A stretch of DNA of 64,000 bases from Eleftheria terrae (GTDB lineage: Bacteria > Pseudomonadota > Gammaproteobacteria > Burkholderiales > Burkholderiaceae_C): contig NZ_CP106951.1 in NCBI RefSeq assembly GCF_030419005.1, forward strand, positions 4,650,001 to 4,714,000, given 5' to 3'. Numbering within the stretch: the stretch's first letter is position 1; each line of letters begins with the position of its first letter. Below are positions 8,382 to 21,613 of this stretch, in pieces. The position numbers and the translations under genes are program-made. Below the pieces are notes generated by a model. The model was not told the origin of the DNA and did no database searches. It saw nothing but the letters and a program-made list of their open reading frames with translations.

Positions 8382-9014
8382 ATGGATGAAGACTTCGCAT
8401 ACTTCCTCGAGAAGTTCGGCCCGCCCGTCGAGTGTCGCCACGTTCCGCGATCGAGCATCGAGACGTTCCGCGGCAAGCTGCCAGACCAGTTGCTGGCCTA
8501 CTGGAACGAACACGGTTGGTGCGGCTATGCCGACGGCCTCTTCTGGACCGTCGACCCCGAGGCGTACGAGCCGGCCCTGGACGCCTGGATCGGCGACACG
8601 CCCTTCATGGAGCGCGACGCCTATCACCTGATCGCCCGCAGCGCGTTCGGCCACCTCTACTTCTGGGGCGAGCGCACCGGCAACTCGCTCACCATCCTCG
8701 CCCCCGATGCCTGCGCGTTGTACCGGCACGGTGCCAAGGAGCCGGACACCGACCCCGACTTCGCCCTGCGATCGTTCTTCGCGTTCCTGCAGCCAAAGTC
8801 CATGGACATCCAGGGTGAGAAAGAGCGCCTGTTCCGGCCCGCGAAGGAGCGGTGGGGACGACTGAGGTCCGACGAGATGTATGGCTTTGTTCCGGCCCTG
8901 GCCCTGGGTGGGGCCGCCGATGCGGCGCATGTGAAGAAGGTCAAGGCGGTCGAGCACCTGGTGATGCTGGCGCAACTCGCCGAGCTGAAAACGCTGACCA
9001 CGGACGAAGGCTGA
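8382..9014 (+). CDS. Tdi-like immunity protein (GAD-like / DUF1851)
   Basis: This 210-residue soluble protein has the GAD-like N-terminal region ('FLEKFGPP', 'LPDQLLAYWNEHGW') and the DUF1851 C-terminal region ('FGHLYFWGERTG', 'LRSDEMYGFVPALALGG') typical of Tdi1-type immunity proteins. These neutralise Tde-family DNase effectors by binding them in the producing cell. GAGGTG at 8371-8376 overlaps the toxin stop and sits five bases before ATG 8382, so toxin and immunity are probably translated from one message. Followed by about 270 bases without a gene. Confidence 0.88.
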   Translation: MDEDFAYFLEKFGPPVECRHVPRSSIETFRGKLPDQLLAYWNEHGWCGYADGLFWTVDPEAYEPALDAWIGDTPFMERDAYHLIARSAFGHLYFWGERTGNSLTILAPDACALYRHGAKEPDTDPDFALRSFFAFLQPKSMDIQGEKERLFRPAKERWGRLRSDEMYGFVPALALGGAADAAHVKKVKAVEHLVMLAQLAELKTLTTDEG

Positions 9015-9285
9015 GGCTGTAGGGGGAGGTGGGCCACCCAGGCCAGGCTCGGTAGCGGGCGCCCGAAGCCTGTCGGGTCCGCTGCCTCCTTGGTTTGGCG
9101 TCCCGGCTGCGCGGACCCCGGCACCGGCCCGGACCGCCGATCGTCAGGAGCCGCGACGCGGCAGTGCCCGGCCGGCGGTGACCCGGGCCTGCCTCACGGG
9201 GCAGAAGACGCGCTGCTGCGGTCCGGCATGATGCGCGCTGCTGCGGCAGCGGCCGCCGGGGCATCGCCCCGGCCAGCCTCTGGCT

Positions 9286-13907
<4,622 letters not shown>

Positions 13908-13908
<1 letters not shown>

Positions 13909-15806
13909 CAGAAGGTCGCTCCGACACTGACATGCAGGCGCACCTTGCGCGTGGCCTCGCCGTAGGCGAGGTCGGCCTTCAGCGGGCCGATGGGGCTGCG
14001 CCAGCGCACGCCGAAGCCGTAGCCGCGGGCGGCGCTCCACTCCTTCCAGTCGGACGCCGCGTTGCCGGCGTCGACGAAGACCGCGCCATACCAGTCGCGC
14101 AGCCGCTGCGACAGCGGCCACATCAGCTCGGCCGAACCGGTCAACAGCACCGGGCCGCCAACCACCGTGTCTTCCCGCTTCGGGCCCAGGCTACGGTAGC
14201 CATAGCCGCGCACCGAGTCGTCGCCGCCGGCCCGGAACAGCAGGGTGTCCGGCACCCCCAGGCTGGCCCGTTTCATGACCTGGCCGGCCTCACCGCGCAA
14301 CTGCAGCACGCGGCGCTGGCCCAGCGGGTGGTAGTAGCTGCCGCGCAGGTAGAGGCGGCCGAAGGGGCCGTGGTCGTTGTCGGCGTCGTGCGAGACGCCG
14401 CCGCCGGCATGGGCGCTGAGGATCCAGCCGCGGGTCGGGAAGAGCACGCTGTTCACCTCACGCCGGGTCCATTCGTAGTTGCCCCAGAGCGCGCGGTCGG
14501 TGCCGCGGTTCTCGCCGGTGTCCACGGCGGTGCTGTTGAATTCCAGGTAGTAGAGGCGATCGACCCGCTCGGTGTCCTGCATGCGGCCATAGCGCAGCCG
14601 GCGGGTCTCGGTGGTGGCGCCACCGGCGGCCAGGTATTCAGTGCCGATCGACATCAGGTTGCGGTAGCCACGCGGCTTCGGGTAGGAAAGCAGGTCGAGC
14701 TTGGCCACCCGCTCGTCGCGGCCGTGCAGCAGCTTGACGCCAGCCACCCATTCCTGCCCGAACGGCCGGCGGTGGGTGAAGTCCAGGCCCACCCGCGGAC
14801 CGGTGTCGCTGCTGAAGCCGACGCTGACGGTGGCCGACTTGAGCTTGCTTTCGCGCACCCGCGCCACCACCGGGGCGCGATCGGCCCGCGTCACGTCGGG
14901 GTCGAGCTCGACCGCCACGCCGTCATAGAGGCCGGATTTCTGCAGGCTTTCCTGGTAGTCGAGCAGCATCTTCTCGGTGAAGACCTCCCCCATCTCGAAG
15001 GGGGCCAGGTTGCGCACCGCTTCCTCGGTGGTGCGCTCGATGCCTTCGACCTTGATCTCGCCGATGCGAAACAGCGGCCCGCTGTCGGCCACGACGAAGA
15101 TGCGCACGCGGTGCGTCGCGGCGTCGACCTGGGCCACCGTGCCGGCATAGGTGGCGGCCGGGTAGCCTTCGCCGCGCAGGCTGGTCATCAGGCTGTTCTT
15201 GGCCGCCGTCCAGGCGGCCTGGGTGAAGACGGTGCCCGGCTTGAGCGGCCAGCGGTTGCGCAGGCCGCGGTCGCGGCGCACGGTGCGCGGATCCTCGGCT
15301 TCGAGCGCATCCTGGAAGGCGCCCTGGATTTCCAGCGTGAGCTTGTCCACCGTGGCGCGCGGCCCGGGCACCACCGTGACGGTGATGAGCGACGGTTGCC
15401 CCGGCTCCGAGCCCGGTCGGCGTGCCACCTTCACGTCGGCCGCGAAATAGCCTTCAGTTTCGAGCAGCGCCCGCGCCTGCGCGGGGGTGGCGCTCATCAG
15501 GCGGCCGACCTCGACCTCGGTGATGTCGCGCTCGCTGCGAAAGCGCGAGAGGTCGAGATGGCGGTAGAGCAGCCCGGTCAGCTCGCGCGGGCCTTCCACC
15601 CGCAGCTGGTAGGCCGTGCCCTGGCGCGGGCCGCCGTTGTCCTCTGCCGCCGCAGGTGCGGAGGCGGGCGCGGCGGCCGCCGGCGTGCCGCTGGTGTCGG
15701 CGTCGTCGTCGAGCGGCTGGGCGTGCAACGGGCGCGAAGCGGCGGCGCACAACAGCGCGAGCCAACAGGCGAGCGGCAGCCAGATCCGGCGTGCTGGGTA
15801 TCGCAT
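13908..15806 (-). CDS. tamA: Outer-membrane TAM component TamA (Omp85 family)
   Basis: This 632-residue outer-membrane protein partners TamB. Residues 1-29 are a Sec signal peptide (hydrophobic core 'LPLACWLALLCAAA', cleavage near 'LHA'). An acidic Ala-rich linker precedes POTRA domains (about 65-260; e.g. 'RIGEIKVEGIERTTEEAV'). The rest forms the 16-strand Omp85 barrel, with the 'VRGYGYRSLGP' lid-lock motif and 'GVRWRSPIGPLKADLAYG' near the end. The terminal residues 'VSVGATF' end in Phe, as outer-membrane barrels do. Its stop overlaps the tamB ATG. Length and domain order fit the family. Confidence 0.95.
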
Positions 15807-15816
15807 GCGGGGCGGC

Positions 15817-17001
15817 TTACTTGCTCAGCAGGCGCATCGCTCCCTCCAGGCCCGGCAGGGTCAGGGGGAACATGCGCTGGTTCAGGATCTGCTGGATCAC
15901 CGCGATCGACTGACGGTAGGACCACACGCCCTGGGGCTCGGGATTGATCCAGGCGAACTTCGGGAAGGCCTGGGTCAGGCGCTGCAGCCATTCGGCGCCC
16001 GCTTCTTCGTTGTTGTACTCGACGCTGCCGCCGGGCTGGAGGATCTCGTAGGGGCTCATCGTCGCGTCGCCGACGAAGATCAGCTTGTAGTCCTTGTTGT
16101 ACTTGCGGATCACGTCCCAGGTGGGGAACTTCTCGCTGTAGCGGCGGCGGTTGTTCTTCCACAGGTAGTCGTAGACGCAGTTGTGGAAGTAGTAGAACTC
16201 GAGGTGCTTGAACTCGGCCTTGGCCGCACTGAACAGCTCCTCGACCCGGTGCACGTGCTCGTCCATCGTGCCGCCGACGTCCATCAGCAGCAGCACCTTC
16301 ACGTTGTTGTGGCGCTCGGGCACCATCTTCAGGTCGAGCCAGCCGGCATTGGCGGCGGTGGCGCGGATGGTGTCGTCCAGGTCCAGTTCCTCGTGCGCTC
16401 CCTCGCGGGCGAAGCGGCGCAGCCGCCGCAGGGCCACCTTGATGTTGCGGGTGCCGAGCTCCAGGCTGTCGTCGTAGTCCTTGAACTGCCGCTGGTCCCA
16501 GACCTTGATGGCGCTGCGGTGGCGCGAGCGGTCCTGGCCCACGCGGATGCCCTGCGGGTTGTAGCCGTAGGCGCCGAACGGCGAGGTGCCGCCGGTGCCG
16601 ATGAAGCGGCTGCCGCCCTCGTGGCGTTCCTTCTGCTGCTCGAACAGCTCGGACAGGCGCTTCATCAGCTCGTCCCAGCCGAGCTTCTCGATCTGCGCCT
16701 TCTCTTCGGGGGACAGCTCCAGCTCCAGACGCTTTTGCAGCCATTCGAGCGGGATGTCCTTGCCGAAGTCGGTCATCAACTCCACGCCCTTGAAGTACGC
16801 CGAGAAGGCGCGGTCGAACTTGTCGAAGTGGGCCTCGTCCTTCACCAGCGAGGTGCGCGCCAGGTAGTAGAACTTGTCGACGGTGGGACCGCCCTCGTCG
16901 TCGATCACGCCGCTCTTGATGGCGTCGAGCAGCGTCAGGTACTCCTTGATCGAGACGGGCAGCCGGGCGGTGCGCAGGGTGAAGAAGAAGTCGATGAGCA
17001 T
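15817..17001 (-). CDS. CoxE-like von Willebrand factor A domain protein
   Basis: This 394-residue cytoplasmic protein has a C-terminal VWA domain of the CoxE type. Its metal-site loop is 'MDVGGTMDEH' instead of the classical DxSxS, which is common in this family. Proteins of this kind pair with MoxR AAA ATPases and are thought to act in metal-centre assembly or protein maturation. A MoxR ATPase gene lies 1.4 kb upstream on the same strand, separated by an opposite-strand gene and a GNAT gene. The frame stays open to 17190, but the start is set at ATG 17001 ('MLIDFFFTLR'), the conserved N-terminus. It follows tamA closely (10 bases to the tamA start). The client protein is unknown. Confidence 0.85.
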   Translation of the reverse strand: MLIDFFFTLRTARLPVSIKEYLTLLDAIKSGVIDDEGGPTVDKFYYLARTSLVKDEAHFDKFDRAFSAYFKGVELMTDFGKDIPLEWLQKRLELELSPEEKAQIEKLGWDELMKRLSELFEQQKERHEGGSRFIGTGGTSPFGAYGYNPQGIRVGQDRSRHRSAIKVWDQRQFKDYDDSLELGTRNIKVALRRLRRFAREGAHEELDLDDTIRATAANAGWLDLKMVPERHNNVKVLLLMDVGGTMDEHVHRVEELFSAAKAEFKHLEFYYFHNCVYDYLWKNNRRRYSEKFPTWDVIRKYNKDYKLIFVGDATMSPYEILQPGGSVEYNNEEAGAEWLQRLTQAFPKFAWINPEPQGVWSYRQSIAVIQQILNQRMFPLTLPGLEGAMRLLSK

Positions 17002-17213
17002 GATGGACGACTCGATGTTGCCACTATTGTGGCTTGGCCTGTGTGTGGATGTGAACAACGCGGCTCCCCGCGCCGTAAAGCTTGCCGTTGCACCGGGCAA
17101 GCCCTGCCGCCGGCGCTGCGCCGGGCCGCTGCATCCGGGCGCACTCACCAGGGCACGGCACTTGCCGTGTGCTGCGCGAATCCACTTCACGCCTTCTGGC
17201 GACCCGAGAGACC

Positions 17214-17717
17214 ATGAGCACCTCCCGCAGCAGCGACAGCGCCCTCATCGACCGCGAGATGGCGCAGCACGCCGTCGAACTCGCACGCTCCCTCCTGGAA
17301 GCCTCCACGCGCGACGACCGCATCAACCAGGGCGGCTTCTTTCACATCGTCATCATGGACCCGGCCCGCACGCCGATGAACTCGAGCTTCGAGGAGGCCA
17401 TCCTCTACGAAGCCTCTTTCGGCGGCCGGCGCGAGGACTGGGATGCCGACTACGCCGCCTTCGCCCGCGCCAAGACGCGCATCAGCTGGCAGCACGGCCG
17501 CGACAGCAGCCGTATCCAGGCCGAGCAGCCCTACCTGCTGCGCAGCGGCGACACCACGCTGTGGGGCAGCGTCTGCCTGGACGGGCTGGTGGTCGGCGCC
17601 AGCGGCGCCGAAGCCGCCTGGGACGAGGCGCTGGCCGGCACGGTGGCGATGCTGCTGCGGGCACTGGCGAAGACGGCCTACAAGGCGCGCTCGGCCAAGG
17701 AGCTGTTCTACGCCTGA
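17214..17717 (+). CDS. Conserved-looking protein of unknown function
   Basis: This 167-residue soluble protein is predicted from ATG 17214, just after 'GAGAGACC'. The frame stays open upstream to 17082, but that stretch is low-complexity and contains no likely start region. The product has ordered secondary structure ('FFHIVIMDPAR', 'TTLWGSVCLDGLVVGASG') and repeated Ala-rich helices, with no signal peptide or membrane helix. I do not recognise the family. It lies on the plus strand between the CoxE-like and GNAT genes, which are both on the minus strand, so it is transcribed alone. Codon use and position-specific GC look like a real gene. Confidence 0.65.
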   Translation: MSTSRSSDSALIDREMAQHAVELARSLLEASTRDDRINQGGFFHIVIMDPARTPMNSSFEEAILYEASFGGRREDWDADYAAFARAKTRISWQHGRDSSRIQAEQPYLLRSGDTTLWGSVCLDGLVVGASGAEAAWDEALAGTVAMLLRALAKTAYKARSAKELFYA

Positions 17718-17782
17718 GCGGGGAGGGGCGGCGCCGGCATGGCTGCCTGCGGCCCCCGGCGCTGCCCGGCCGGCGGTGCCCC

Positions 17783-18379
17783 CTAGTGGGGCCGCTCCAG
17801 CTGCCACTCGAGGTGCCGCTTCACCGTCGGCCACTCGGTGGCGATGATGCTGTACACCGCGGTATCGCGCAGCGTGCCGTCGGCCAGCGTCTGGTGGCTG
17901 CGCAGCACGCCGTCCAGCTTGGCGCCGAGCCGCTCGATGGCGCGGCGGCTGGTGTGGTTCATGTGATGGGTGCGGAACTCCACCGCCACGCAGCCCAGCG
18001 TGTCGAAGGCATGGCCGAGCAGCAGGCGCTTGCATTCGGTGTTCAGCGGGGTGCGCTGGACCGAGGCTGCGTACCAGGTGGCGCCGATCTCCAGCCGGCG
18101 GTGGGCCGGCTCGATGTGCAGGTAGGTCGTCATGCCCACCAGCCGGCCGCTGCCGGCCTGTCGCACCGCGAAAGGCAGCATGCGGCCCTGCGCCTGTTCG
18201 CCCAGGCGCCGCTCGATCTCGGCGGGTACCTTCTCCGGGTGGGGGATGGCGGTGTACCAGAGCCGCCACAGCTCGCCGTCCTGCACCGCCTCGGCCAGGC
18301 CGGCGGCATGGTCGCGGGCGAGCGGCTCCAGCCGGGCATGCCGGCCTTCGAGCACCACCGGTTCGAGTTGCAGACTCAT
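17783..18379 (-). CDS. GNAT-family N-acetyltransferase (RimJ/RimL-like)
   Basis: This 198-residue protein has the layout of RimJ/RimL-type acetyltransferases: 'LEGRHARLEPL' at the start, the strand-turn 'RLVGMTTYLHIEP', then 'RRLEIGATWYA' and the acetyl-CoA-binding region 'GTECKRLLLGHAF'-like ('NTECKRLLLGHAF'). The C-terminal 'RRAIERLGAKLDGVLR' is also typical. It should transfer acetyl from acetyl-CoA to an amine on a protein N-terminus or small molecule; the substrate is unknown. It lies 10 bases after the MoxR gene on the same strand, so the two are probably one operon. Confidence 0.88.
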   Translation of the reverse strand: MSLQLEPVVLEGRHARLEPLARDHAAGLAEAVQDGELWRLWYTAIPHPEKVPAEIERRLGEQAQGRMLPFAVRQAGSGRLVGMTTYLHIEPAHRRLEIGATWYAASVQRTPLNTECKRLLLGHAFDTLGCVAVEFRTHHMNHTSRRAIERLGAKLDGVLRSHQTLADGTLRDTAVYSIIATEWPTVKRHLEWQLERPH

Positions 18380-18389
18380 GCCGGGCTCC

Positions 18390-19232
18390 TCAGCGGTTGT
18401 GGCGTTGCATGAACACCAGCTTCTCGAACAGCGTCACGTCCTGCTCGTTCTTCAGCAGTGCGCCGACCAGCGGCGGCACCGCCACCTGCTCGTCGCGGCT
18501 TTGCAGCGCTTCGAGCGGGATGTCCTCGGCCACTAGCAGCTTGAGCCAGTCCAGCAGCTCGCTGGTGGACGGCTTCTTCTTCAGCCCGGGCAGGTTGCGC
18601 ACGTCATAGAAGTTCTTCAGTGCCGCGGCCAGCAGTTCCTGCTTCAGGCCGGGGAAGTGCACCTGCACGATGCGCTGCATGGTCTCGGCATCGGGGAAGC
18701 GGATGTAGTGGAAGAAGCAGCGCCGCAGGAAGGCGTCGGGCAGTTCCTTCTCGTTGTTGGAGGTGATGAAGACCAGCGGCCGGTGCCGCGCCTTCACCAG
18801 CTGGCGCGTCTCGTAGACGTAGAACTCCATGCGGTCGAGTTCGCGCAGCAGGTCGTTGGGGAACTCGATGTCGGCCTTGTCGATCTCGTCGATCAGCAGG
18901 GCCACCGGCTGGTCCGCCTCGAAGGCCTGCCACAGCACGCCCTTGACGATGTAGTTGTGGATGTCCTTGACCCGCTCCTCGCCCAGCTGGCTGTCGCGCA
19001 GGCGGCTCACCGCGTCGTACTCGTAGAGTCCCTGCTGCGCCTTGGTGGTGGACTTGACGTGCCACTGCAACAGCGGCATGCCGAGCGCGGCGGCCACTTC
19101 CTCGGCCAGCATCGTCTTGCCGGTGCCCGGCTCGCCCTTGACCAGCAGGGGCCGCTTGAGCGTGAGGGCCGCGTTGACCGCCAGCATCAGGTCGTGCGTG
19201 GCGACGTAGTTCTCCGAACCTTGAAACTTCAT
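18390..19232 (-). CDS. MoxR-family AAA+ ATPase
   Basis: This 280-residue AAA+ protein has Walker A 'GEPGTGKT', Walker B 'LLIDEID' and sensor 1 'VFITSNNE', in the order and length of MoxR-type ATPases. These work as chaperones with VWA partners, and the CoxE-like gene at 15817-17001 is the obvious partner. The open frame continues to 19328, but ATG 19232 ('MKFQGSENYVATHDL') is the usual MoxR N-terminus. The upstream region is shared with the divergent cytochrome c4 gene. A GNAT gene follows after 10 bases. Confidence 0.92.
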   Translation of the reverse strand: MKFQGSENYVATHDLMLAVNAALTLKRPLLVKGEPGTGKTMLAEEVAAALGMPLLQWHVKSTTKAQQGLYEYDAVSRLRDSQLGEERVKDIHNYIVKGVLWQAFEADQPVALLIDEIDKADIEFPNDLLRELDRMEFYVYETRQLVKARHRPLVFITSNNEKELPDAFLRRCFFHYIRFPDAETMQRIVQVHFPGLKQELLAAALKNFYDVRNLPGLKKKPSTSELLDWLKLLVAEDIPLEALQSRDEQVAVPPLVGALLKNEQDVTLFEKLVFMQRHNR

Positions 19233-19288
19233 GAAGATGTGTTGGATCAACGGGTTAGAGGGGCGCGGCCAGTATAAGAGGGGCCGCC

Positions 19289-19294
19289 TATAAT
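19289..19294 (+). promoter_or_regulatory. -10 element TATAAT upstream of cytochrome c4
   Basis: A perfect TATAAT stands out in otherwise GC-rich sequence 40 bases before the cytochrome start. The matching -35 is poor. TATACT on the opposite strand (19276-19271) could serve the divergent moxR gene. Confidence 0.5.
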
Positions 19295-19333
19295 GCGGGG
19301 TTGATTCGAAATCCCGAACTCTGCGCAACCCCC

Positions 19334-20002
19334 ATGAAAAAAGTGCTTTCCACGATGATGGTGCTGGCCGCTGTGGCCGGTTTCGCCGGCGCTGCTTCGG
19401 CGCAGACGGCCAAGGCGCCCGACGCCAAGGCCGGCGGCATGAAGGTGGCCATGTGCATCGGCTGCCACAGCATCCCGGGCTACCAGTCCAGCTTCCCGGA
19501 AGTGCACAAGGTGCCGATGATCGCCGGCCAGAGCGCCGGCTACATCGTCGCTTCGCTCAATGCCTACAAGAAGGGCGAGCGCAAGCATCCCACCATGCGG
19601 GGCATCGCCGATTCGCTGACCGAGCAGGACATGGCCGACGTGGCCGCCTACTACGAGCAGCTCGGCAAGGAAGCTGGCGGTCCGGCCCAGGGCACCGCCA
19701 AGGCACCGAGCGCCGAGGTCGATGCGCTGCTCAAGAAGGGCAATTGCGTGTCCTGCCACGGCGCTGACCTGCGCAAGCCGATCGATCCGAGCTATCCCAA
19801 GGTGGCGGGTCAGCATGCCGACTACCTCTTTGTCGCACTGAAGTCGTACAAGGTCGAGAACAACGTCTACATCGGCCGTTCGAACGCGATCATGGGCGGC
19901 ATCGCCAAGCAGTTCACCAACGAAGAACTGCGCACGCTGTCCGACTACCTGGCCACCATGCCGGGCGACGTCAAGGTCGTGCCGCAAAGCCGTTTCCGCT
20001 GA
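19334..20002 (+). CDS. Diheme cytochrome c4-type protein
   Basis: This 222-residue periplasmic electron carrier starts with a Sec signal peptide ('MKKVLSTMMVLAAVAGFAGAA', cleavage after 'ASA'). It has two heme c sites, 'CIGCH' and 'CVSCH', one in each half of an internal duplication. Each half also has a distal 'M' axial-ligand region ('HPTMRGIAD', 'NAIMGGIAKQ'). It should pass electrons towards terminal oxidases. ATG 19334 is used because it begins the signal peptide; upstream in-frame codons are not conserved-looking. A terminator follows directly, so it is monocistronic. Confidence 0.92.
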   Translation: MKKVLSTMMVLAAVAGFAGAASAQTAKAPDAKAGGMKVAMCIGCHSIPGYQSSFPEVHKVPMIAGQSAGYIVASLNAYKKGERKHPTMRGIADSLTEQDMADVAAYYEQLGKEAGGPAQGTAKAPSAEVDALLKKGNCVSCHGADLRKPIDPSYPKVAGQHADYLFVALKSYKVENNVYIGRSNAIMGGIAKQFTNEELRTLSDYLATMPGDVKVVPQSRFR

Positions 20003-20026
20003 AACGCCGCTGCGCTGCCGAGCCAC

Positions 20027-20056
20027 AAGCCGCTGCCGATGCAGCGGCTTTTTTTC
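20027..20056 (+). terminator. Rho-independent terminator after cytochrome c4
   Basis: AAGCCGCTGC (20027-20036) pairs perfectly with GCAGCGGCTT (20041-20050) around a CGAT loop and runs into TTTTT. It starts 25 bases after the cytochrome stop. Confidence 0.93.
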
Positions 20057-20210
20057 TGCTGTGGCCACGGCGGGCGGCGTCCTCGATCGTCCGGCCGCAA
20101 CCGTGCACTTTAAGGGGCGGGCGCGGCCGCCAGTGTCCGCCTTGCGACAGGGGCCGGCGACCGTTTCTGGCTGGGCCAGGCGCCGAAGCGGCGGGCCGCG
20201 GGCGGCCGGC

Positions 20211-20642
20211 TCAGCGGGTGGCGCGCCGGCGCACGCAGTCGATGTAGGCTTCGCCGTCAGGCGGCAGGCCGCTGCGTTGCGAAGCCCAGATCATCTCGCC
20301 CAGGCACTCCATCACCTGGTGGTGGGCCTCGTGGGCGGAGCCGAGCCGGTGCGCCAGCAGCTCGTAAGCCTGCTTGATGCCGCGCGGCTGGTCGATACCG
20401 ACCTGCTCGCTGATCGACAGGTGCATCGACAGATGGAGGAAGGGGTTGGTGCGGCCCTCCTCGACCTGGTAGCTGGCGGCCTGCGCGGCGGCGACGTCGC
20501 TCAGCTCGGCATGGTATTCGGGGTGCTCGGCGATCCAGTCGGACGCGATGGCTTCCAGCGGCGTCAGCGGTTCGCCGCTGCGGTGCTTGCGATAGGCCTC
20601 GCAGAAGAACTGCCGGACTTCATGTTGGGAGGGAGCGAACAT
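20211..20642 (-). CDS. DUF1841 family protein
   Basis: This 143-residue cytoplasmic protein matches the DUF1841 family, common in beta- and gammaproteobacteria and uncharacterised. Recognisable parts are 'FAPSQHEVRQFF', 'LTPLEAIASDWIAEHPEYH', 'NPFLHLSMHLSISEQ' and 'QPRGIKQAYELLAHRLGS'. Family members are about 140-150 residues, so ATG 20642 gives the expected length, while the longer frame to 21101 adds only low-complexity sequence. The GGGAGCGAAC before the ATG lies on the wrong strand, so the ribosome site is not obvious. No operon partners. Confidence 0.88.
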   Translation of the reverse strand: MFAPSQHEVRQFFCEAYRKHRSGEPLTPLEAIASDWIAEHPEYHAELSDVAAAQAASYQVEEGRTNPFLHLSMHLSISEQVGIDQPRGIKQAYELLAHRLGSAHEAHHQVMECLGEMIWASQRSGLPPDGEAYIDCVRRRATR

Positions 20643-21193
20643 GCCCGCATTTTCGCTCCTTCGCCGGGTGCGTGCCGAGCCGGTCCGCCAGAGCTGCGAT
20701 GTGCAGGGCCCATGCAAGGCAGCTGCGCGGCCAGGCTGTTTCGGCGGCACGCGCAATTGACGCTGGGGCAAGGCGCGCCGAGCGTCGGGACACCGGGCGT
20801 TGGCTGCCAAGTAGGTGCAGGCCGAGCGCCGGACGGCCCGGACCCCAGGCCAGGCGACACCGAGCGGCGGGGGCTTGGCCCGGGCCAGCCGCAGACCCGG
20901 CCCGACAAGGGCCACAGCGGCCATGGAAAACGCGCCGGGCTGAGGCATCGCGCAGGGCGCTGGTGGCTGGCGCTTGGGCGGCTGCGGGCGGACTGTCGGT
21001 GGGGCTGGGGCAGCGTGTCGCTGTGCTGGTGTGGGTGCGCAAGCGGGTGGGGTGTGACGCCTGGTGGCGACTCGGGCACGCGGGCGCAGGGTCGTGAACA
21101 TCCCCTGCCGGACACGGCCCCCCGGGCCGCCCGCCCGTCCGGCACCGCCAGTGGCCGACGGTACCGGCGCGCCGGGCCTGGCTCGGTGGCCCG
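20643..21193. other. 551-base region without a supported gene
   Basis: Six open frames cross this stretch, but all translate to Arg/Ala/Pro/Gly-rich low-complexity sequence and none has a credible start or domain. No tRNA, strong terminator or long inverted repeat was found. Possibly degraded sequence. Confidence 0.5.
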
Positions 21194-21484
21194 CTAGGCG
21201 GCACCCGGCGGCGGCCGCCCGTAAGGCCCGGGCATGAGGCTGCGTTCCACCCGCTCCAGCCGGTCCCCGATGATGTCCATGCGTGTATGGGTGCCCGCCA
21301 CCTCGTTCCGCAGGCTGGCCAGATCGGTGTGCAACACCAGGAAGCCGGCCTGCAGCTCGATGGTCTGGTCGCCGAAAGAGACGAGGCGGTATTTCAGGCT
21401 GCGCAGTTCGTCGCGGACCTCTTGCAGGTCATTGCGCAGCTGCCTCAGGTGCCAGCATTCCAGGTGATGTACGTTGTCCGTCAT
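21194..21484 (-). CDS. Small coiled-coil protein of unknown function
   Basis: This 96-residue protein is mostly one helical coiled coil: 'LRQLRNDLQEVRDELRSLKYRLVSFGDQ' and 'SLRNEVAGTHTRMDIIGDRLERVERSL' show heptad spacing of hydrophobic residues. Proteins of this pattern are common next to other genes and may oligomerise, but no function is known. ATG 21484 is chosen because it precedes the coil directly; the frame extends to 21565 without conserved-looking sequence. No signal peptide. Confidence 0.65.
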   Translation of the reverse strand: MTDNVHHLECWHLRQLRNDLQEVRDELRSLKYRLVSFGDQTIELQAGFLVLHTDLASLRNEVAGTHTRMDIIGDRLERVERSLMPGPYGRPPPGAA

Positions 21485-21595
21485 GGGGCCTCCGGCCGGC
21501 GTTCGCCGGCATGTGGGATTGGGCAAGGGAGCAGAACAGCGCCGGCATGGTAGCCAGCGAGCCACGCCCCATGATCATTGGCCTAGGCACTATTT

Positions 21596-21613
21596 GCGAG
21601 TGCTTACACTCGC
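21596..21613. other. Perfect hairpin overlapping a stop codon
   Basis: GCGAGTG (21596-21602) pairs perfectly with CACTCGC (21607-21613) around CTTA. The TAA stop of the TRIC-like gene (21606-21604) lies in the loop. No T-run follows on the minus strand, so it may protect the 3' end of the message instead of ending transcription by the intrinsic route. Confidence 0.5.

Noticed and set aside
20643..21193. A gene on either strand in the 551-base gap
   Set aside because: All frames are low-complexity Arg/Ala/Pro/Gly translations without start signals or domains.
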